Shown here piece by piece: positions 61,606 to 64,000 of a stretch of DNA of 64,000 nucleotides. The position numbers and the translations under genes are program-made. How positions within the stretch are numbered: the first letter of the stretch is position 1; each line of letters begins with the position of its first letter. The DNA lies in assembly GCF_948472415.1 (NCBI RefSeq), contig NZ_OX419519.1, forward strand, positions 6,167,001 to 6,231,000, read 5' to 3'. The notes below the pieces were generated by a model. The model was not told the DNA's origin, did no database searches, and saw only the letters and a list, made by a program, of their open reading frames with translations. Source of the stretch: Kitasatospora fiedleri. GTDB lineage: Bacteria; Actinomycetota; Actinomycetes; Streptomycetales; Streptomycetaceae.

Positions 61606-62307
61606 GTGGCGGACGAGAAGACGGTGTGGATCGACCTCGACGAGGTCGAGGCGGCATCCAAGAAGATCATGGGGCTGCTGGACGAACTGAACGGACCGGC
61701 CAACAAGTTGGAGGCCGCGGTCAAGCAGGTGCAGGAGTCCGTCTACGGAACCGACCTGCTCGGCAAGGCGCTGCTGGGGGGCAGTTCCTCGGTGGGCGGC
61801 CTCGCCCAGCACCAGGAACAGGTCCTCGCGGGCATCCGCACCCTGATGCAGAACGCCACCGCGGTGGGCGAGAACCTGCAGAGCATGGTCGCCCGGCACC
61901 GCGCCAACGACGACGAACAGGCCGCCGTGATCGGCCGGATCACCGACACCGGCGCCATGCCGACCGACCCGCAGCTGCCCGGCGCGCTCTCCTCGACCGT
62001 CGGCACCACACCGGTCGGCACCGTTCCGGCCTCGCTGCCCGACGGCCCCCGGCTGCCGCTGCTCGAACCGGACGGCGTCCAGGCGGTACCCGCCTCGCTG
62101 CCCGACGCGCCCCTGCGGCCGCTGCTCGAACCGGACGGCGTGCAGCACCCGACGCCGCCCCCGCCGCCGACCCCGATCACCCCGATCGGCGACACCAACC
62201 CCGGCGTCGGCTACCACGACCCGGACGCGCCCGAGCTCGACTACAACCACCCCAACCCGCTGATGCGGCCGGGCTACGCCGGCGGCGCCGGACCGAGAGT
62301 CATCTGA
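61606..62307 (+). CDS. ESX/WXG-like helical protein with proline-rich tail
   Basis: A 233-aa protein. Residues 1-110 are two long amphipathic helices (DEVEAASKKIMGLLDELNGPANKLEAAVKQVQ and HQEQVLAGIRTLMQNATAVGENLQSMVARHRAND), the ESX/WXG100-type hairpin, though a strict WxG turn is absent. Residues 115-233 are Pro-rich and contain a direct repeat (VPASLPDGPRLPLLEPDGVQ, then a close copy). No Sec signal is present, so type VII-like export is possible. The GTG at 61606 has GGGAAGG upstream. It is followed by a second helical, Gly-rich gene. Confidence 0.7.
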   Translation: MADEKTVWIDLDEVEAASKKIMGLLDELNGPANKLEAAVKQVQESVYGTDLLGKALLGGSSSVGGLAQHQEQVLAGIRTLMQNATAVGENLQSMVARHRANDDEQAAVIGRITDTGAMPTDPQLPGALSSTVGTTPVGTVPASLPDGPRLPLLEPDGVQAVPASLPDAPLRPLLEPDGVQHPTPPPPPTPITPIGDTNPGVGYHDPDAPELDYNHPNPLMRPGYAGGAGPRVI

Positions 62308-62349
62308 CGGACCGCCGGGCGGCGGCACCGGGCCACCGCCCGGCACCGC

Positions 62350-62381
<32 letters not shown>

Positions 62382-62525
62382 CCGCCGCCGCAGGGCGGCG
62401 CGCACCGCGCACCGCGCACCAACCACCGCGCACCGTCCGCCGCTGCCGCCGACCGCGCCGCACCGGCCCCGGGCCACCGGCCACCCGCTCCGCACCCGAC
62501 CTCCCCTCTCCGGAGACCTGCCGCC

Positions 62526-64000
62526 ATGATCGAGCTGCCCGCCGACCTCGCCGAAGTCCTCAAGACCGTCCAGAGCAACGAGAACGGCGCGGACATCGCC
62601 TTCCCCGACGGGGACGAGGACCTGCTCGCCACCCTCGCCGACGCCTGGAAAGCCTGGAACGAGGTGGCCGACACCCACGTCCGGGCGATCACCGAGGCCG
62701 CCCAGCGGGCCATGTCCAGCATGTCCGGCCCCGCGGCCGACAGCTTCGCGCAGTACCTCCAGAAGTTCGCCGCCGGGGACGGCTCGCACGTCGCCACCAC
62801 CCTCCAGTCCGGCCTGGCGATGGCCGACTCGCTCCAGGGCGCCGCACAGGCGGTGAGCGGCACCAAGTCCGAGATGGTGCGCGAACTCCAGTACGCCAAG
62901 GAGTACATGGAGGCCCACCCGGCCGGCAAGCACGACGACATCGCCCAGTCCGAGGGCGTCAAGCAGGCCGCCGCCGTCTACCACCAGTACATCGGGCAGG
63001 TCGGCAACAACGTCGACGGCATGCTCCGGCAGAGCGCCGGCCACATCACCGACATGACCGGTATGGGCCAGACCTGCGCCCTCAACGGGACGTCCGCGGG
63101 CGGCGGTTCGGGCCCGGGCGGGGCCGGCGGAACGGGCGCCGACGGCGGCATGACCGCGATGAGCGGACGGGCCGGCACCCTGCCCGGCGACCCGTACGCC
63201 CCGAGCACGACCGGCCTCGACGGGCTCGGCGGCACCGGCACCCCGGGCGCGCCGGGCAGCACGGACGGCTTCGGCGGCGCGGGCGCGCTGGGCGGCGTCG
63301 GAAACCCGGGCGGCCTGGGCGGCGCGGCCGGAGCGGGCGGCACGGGCGGCTTCGACGGACTCGGCGGCACCGGCGGGGGCGCGGGCGGCGGGGTCGGCGG
63401 TGCGGGCTCGTACAGCGGCATGGCCGGAGTCGGCGGCGCGGGCGGCTTCGGCGGCGGCAGCGGCGGCGGGGCCGGCGGCGGCTCGGGCTCCGGACTGGCC
63501 CCCTTCACCCCGCTCACCCCCAACCTGCCCAGCTTCGGCGGCGGTTCGAGCTCCGGCGGCGGCGGCTCCGCCCCGGTGTTCACCCCGCTCTCCACCGGCG
63601 GCGCCGGCTCCCTCGGCCTGGCCGGACTCGGCGACCTCGGCGGCGGCGCGGGCGGCGGCACCGGCGGCAGCGGCTACAGCCCGCTCGGCGGCTACAGCCC
63701 CGGCAACCCCGGCAGCCTCGGCATCGGCGGCACCAACACCGGCGGCGGCACCGGCAGCAGCTTCAACCTCGGCGGCGCCCTCGGCGGCACCCTGGGCTCG
63801 CTCGGCGGCGCGGGCGGCGTCGGCGGCTCGACCACCGGCCGCGGCCTCACCCCCTTCGGCGGGACGGGCAGCAGCCCGTTCGGCCTCGGCGGCGCCAGCG
63901 GTGCGGGCGGCGCGGGCGGGGCGTCCGGACGCGGCGTCGGCGGCGCGGGCGGCACGGCCGGCCGCGGTCTCGGTGGCGCCGGCGGCACGGCCGGACGCGT
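62526..64000 (+). CDS. WXG-like helical protein with very long Gly-rich tail (runs off window)
   Basis: The ATG at 62526 (GGAGA upstream) opens a frame that stays open to the window edge, at least 491 codons. Residues 1-180 are helical: LLATLADAWKAWNEVADTHV (WxxW-type), RAMSSMSGPAADSFAQYLQKF, SLQGAAQAVSGTKSEMVREL and YHQYIGQVGNNVDGMLRQS. This matches the N-terminal domain of large actinobacterial ESX-type or polymorphic-toxin-like secreted proteins. From residue 190 onward it is GG-x-G-rich with GGAGG and FTPL segments, a flexible linker. The C-terminal effector domain, if any, is outside the window. Confidence 0.75.
   Translation, partial: MIELPADLAEVLKTVQSNENGADIAFPDGDEDLLATLADAWKAWNEVADTHVRAITEAAQRAMSSMSGPAADSFAQYLQKFAAGDGSHVATTLQSGLAMADSLQGAAQAVSGTKSEMVRELQYAKEYMEAHPAGKHDDIAQSEGVKQAAAVYHQYIGQVGNNVDGMLRQSAGHITDMTGMGQTCALNGTSAGGGSGPGGAGGTGADGGMTAMSGRAGTLPGDPYAPSTTGLDGLGGTGTPGAPGSTDGFGGAGALGGVGNPGGLGGAAGAGGTGGFDGLGGTGGGAGGGVGGAGSYSGMAGVGGAGGFGGGSGGGAGGGSGSGLAPFTPLTPNLPSFGGGSSSGGGGSAPVFTPLSTGGAGSLGLAGLGDLGGGAGGGTGGSGYSPLGGYSPGNPGSLGIGGTNTGGGTGSSFNLGGALGGTLGSLGGAGGVGGSTTGRGLTPFGGTGSSPFGLGGASGAGGAGGASGRGVGGAGGTAGRGLGGAGGTAGR

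Overview
The window is very GC-rich, with GTG and TTG starts, purine-rich ribosome binding sites and typical actinomycete families: an SsgA-like sporulation protein, ECF sigma factors with a C-terminal SnoaL-like domain, CGNR and MmyB-type regulators, many DHA2 MFS pumps and proline/alanine-rich linkers. It looks like the chromosome of a Streptomycetaceae member (Streptomyces or Kitasatospora). Species cannot be fixed from the sequence alone. No rRNA, tRNA or CRISPR array was seen.

Layout. 1-26.3 kb is mostly ordinary accessory chromosome. It holds a DHFR-like reductase, a cold-shock protein, regulator/MFS pairs, a TetR-SDR-MFS unit with operator-like palindromes, a siderophore-interacting protein, RNase H with a C-terminal Cys extension, HtpG, a FUSC-type membrane protein, an F420/flavin LLM oxidoreductase, a P-loop kinase, a Nudix hydrolase, an ECF sigma factor, an ATPase/propeller protein, a hotdog thioesterase, a TPR regulator, an SsgA-like protein with a translationally coupled small partner, an SMI1/KNR4 protein and a LysR-glyoxalase chimera. 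26.3-32.8 kb is a mobile-element graveyard: an IS has cut a PIG-L deacetylase, followed by ISL3 and IS5-type pieces, an SMI1/KNR4 gene and a 540-bp GGACCGG-type degenerate repeat. 32.8-40.1 kb is the most interesting part: a giant secreted polymorphic toxin (ALF repeats, Ala-rich coiled coils, HINT domain, DddA/SCP1.201-like deaminase tip) with an Imm1-type immunity gene. A divergent secreted protein lies next to it, with a trypsin fold that lacks catalytic His and Ser and a bulb-lectin tail. 40.1-43.8 kb is decayed: a broken AraC regulator, a replication-relaxation remnant, and FG-GAP repeats fused to a truncated sigma factor. 43.8-64 kb is again mostly intact: a methyltransferase / isochorismatase / isocitrate-dehydrogenase-like / EF-hand group, a long GAPDH, a CGNR regulator opposite an MBL-fold hydrolase, an MFS pump, a SNF2 helicase, an MDR reductase, a second MBL hydrolase, LysR, GNAT, a WD40 protein and two ESX/WXG-like proteins. 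The second of these has a long Gly-rich tail and runs off the window.

Two window-wide patterns stand out. First, many otherwise well-conserved genes are broken by a single missing base, usually in a C or G run (five Cs or Gs where six would restore frame). This suggests homopolymer compression in the assembly, although the IS-rich part also has real nonsense changes. Second, several intergenic spaces are filled by short tandem repeats. Three separate arrays have an 8-bp unit (7291-7458, 13347-13410, 56056-56103), and others have 14- and 16-bp units.
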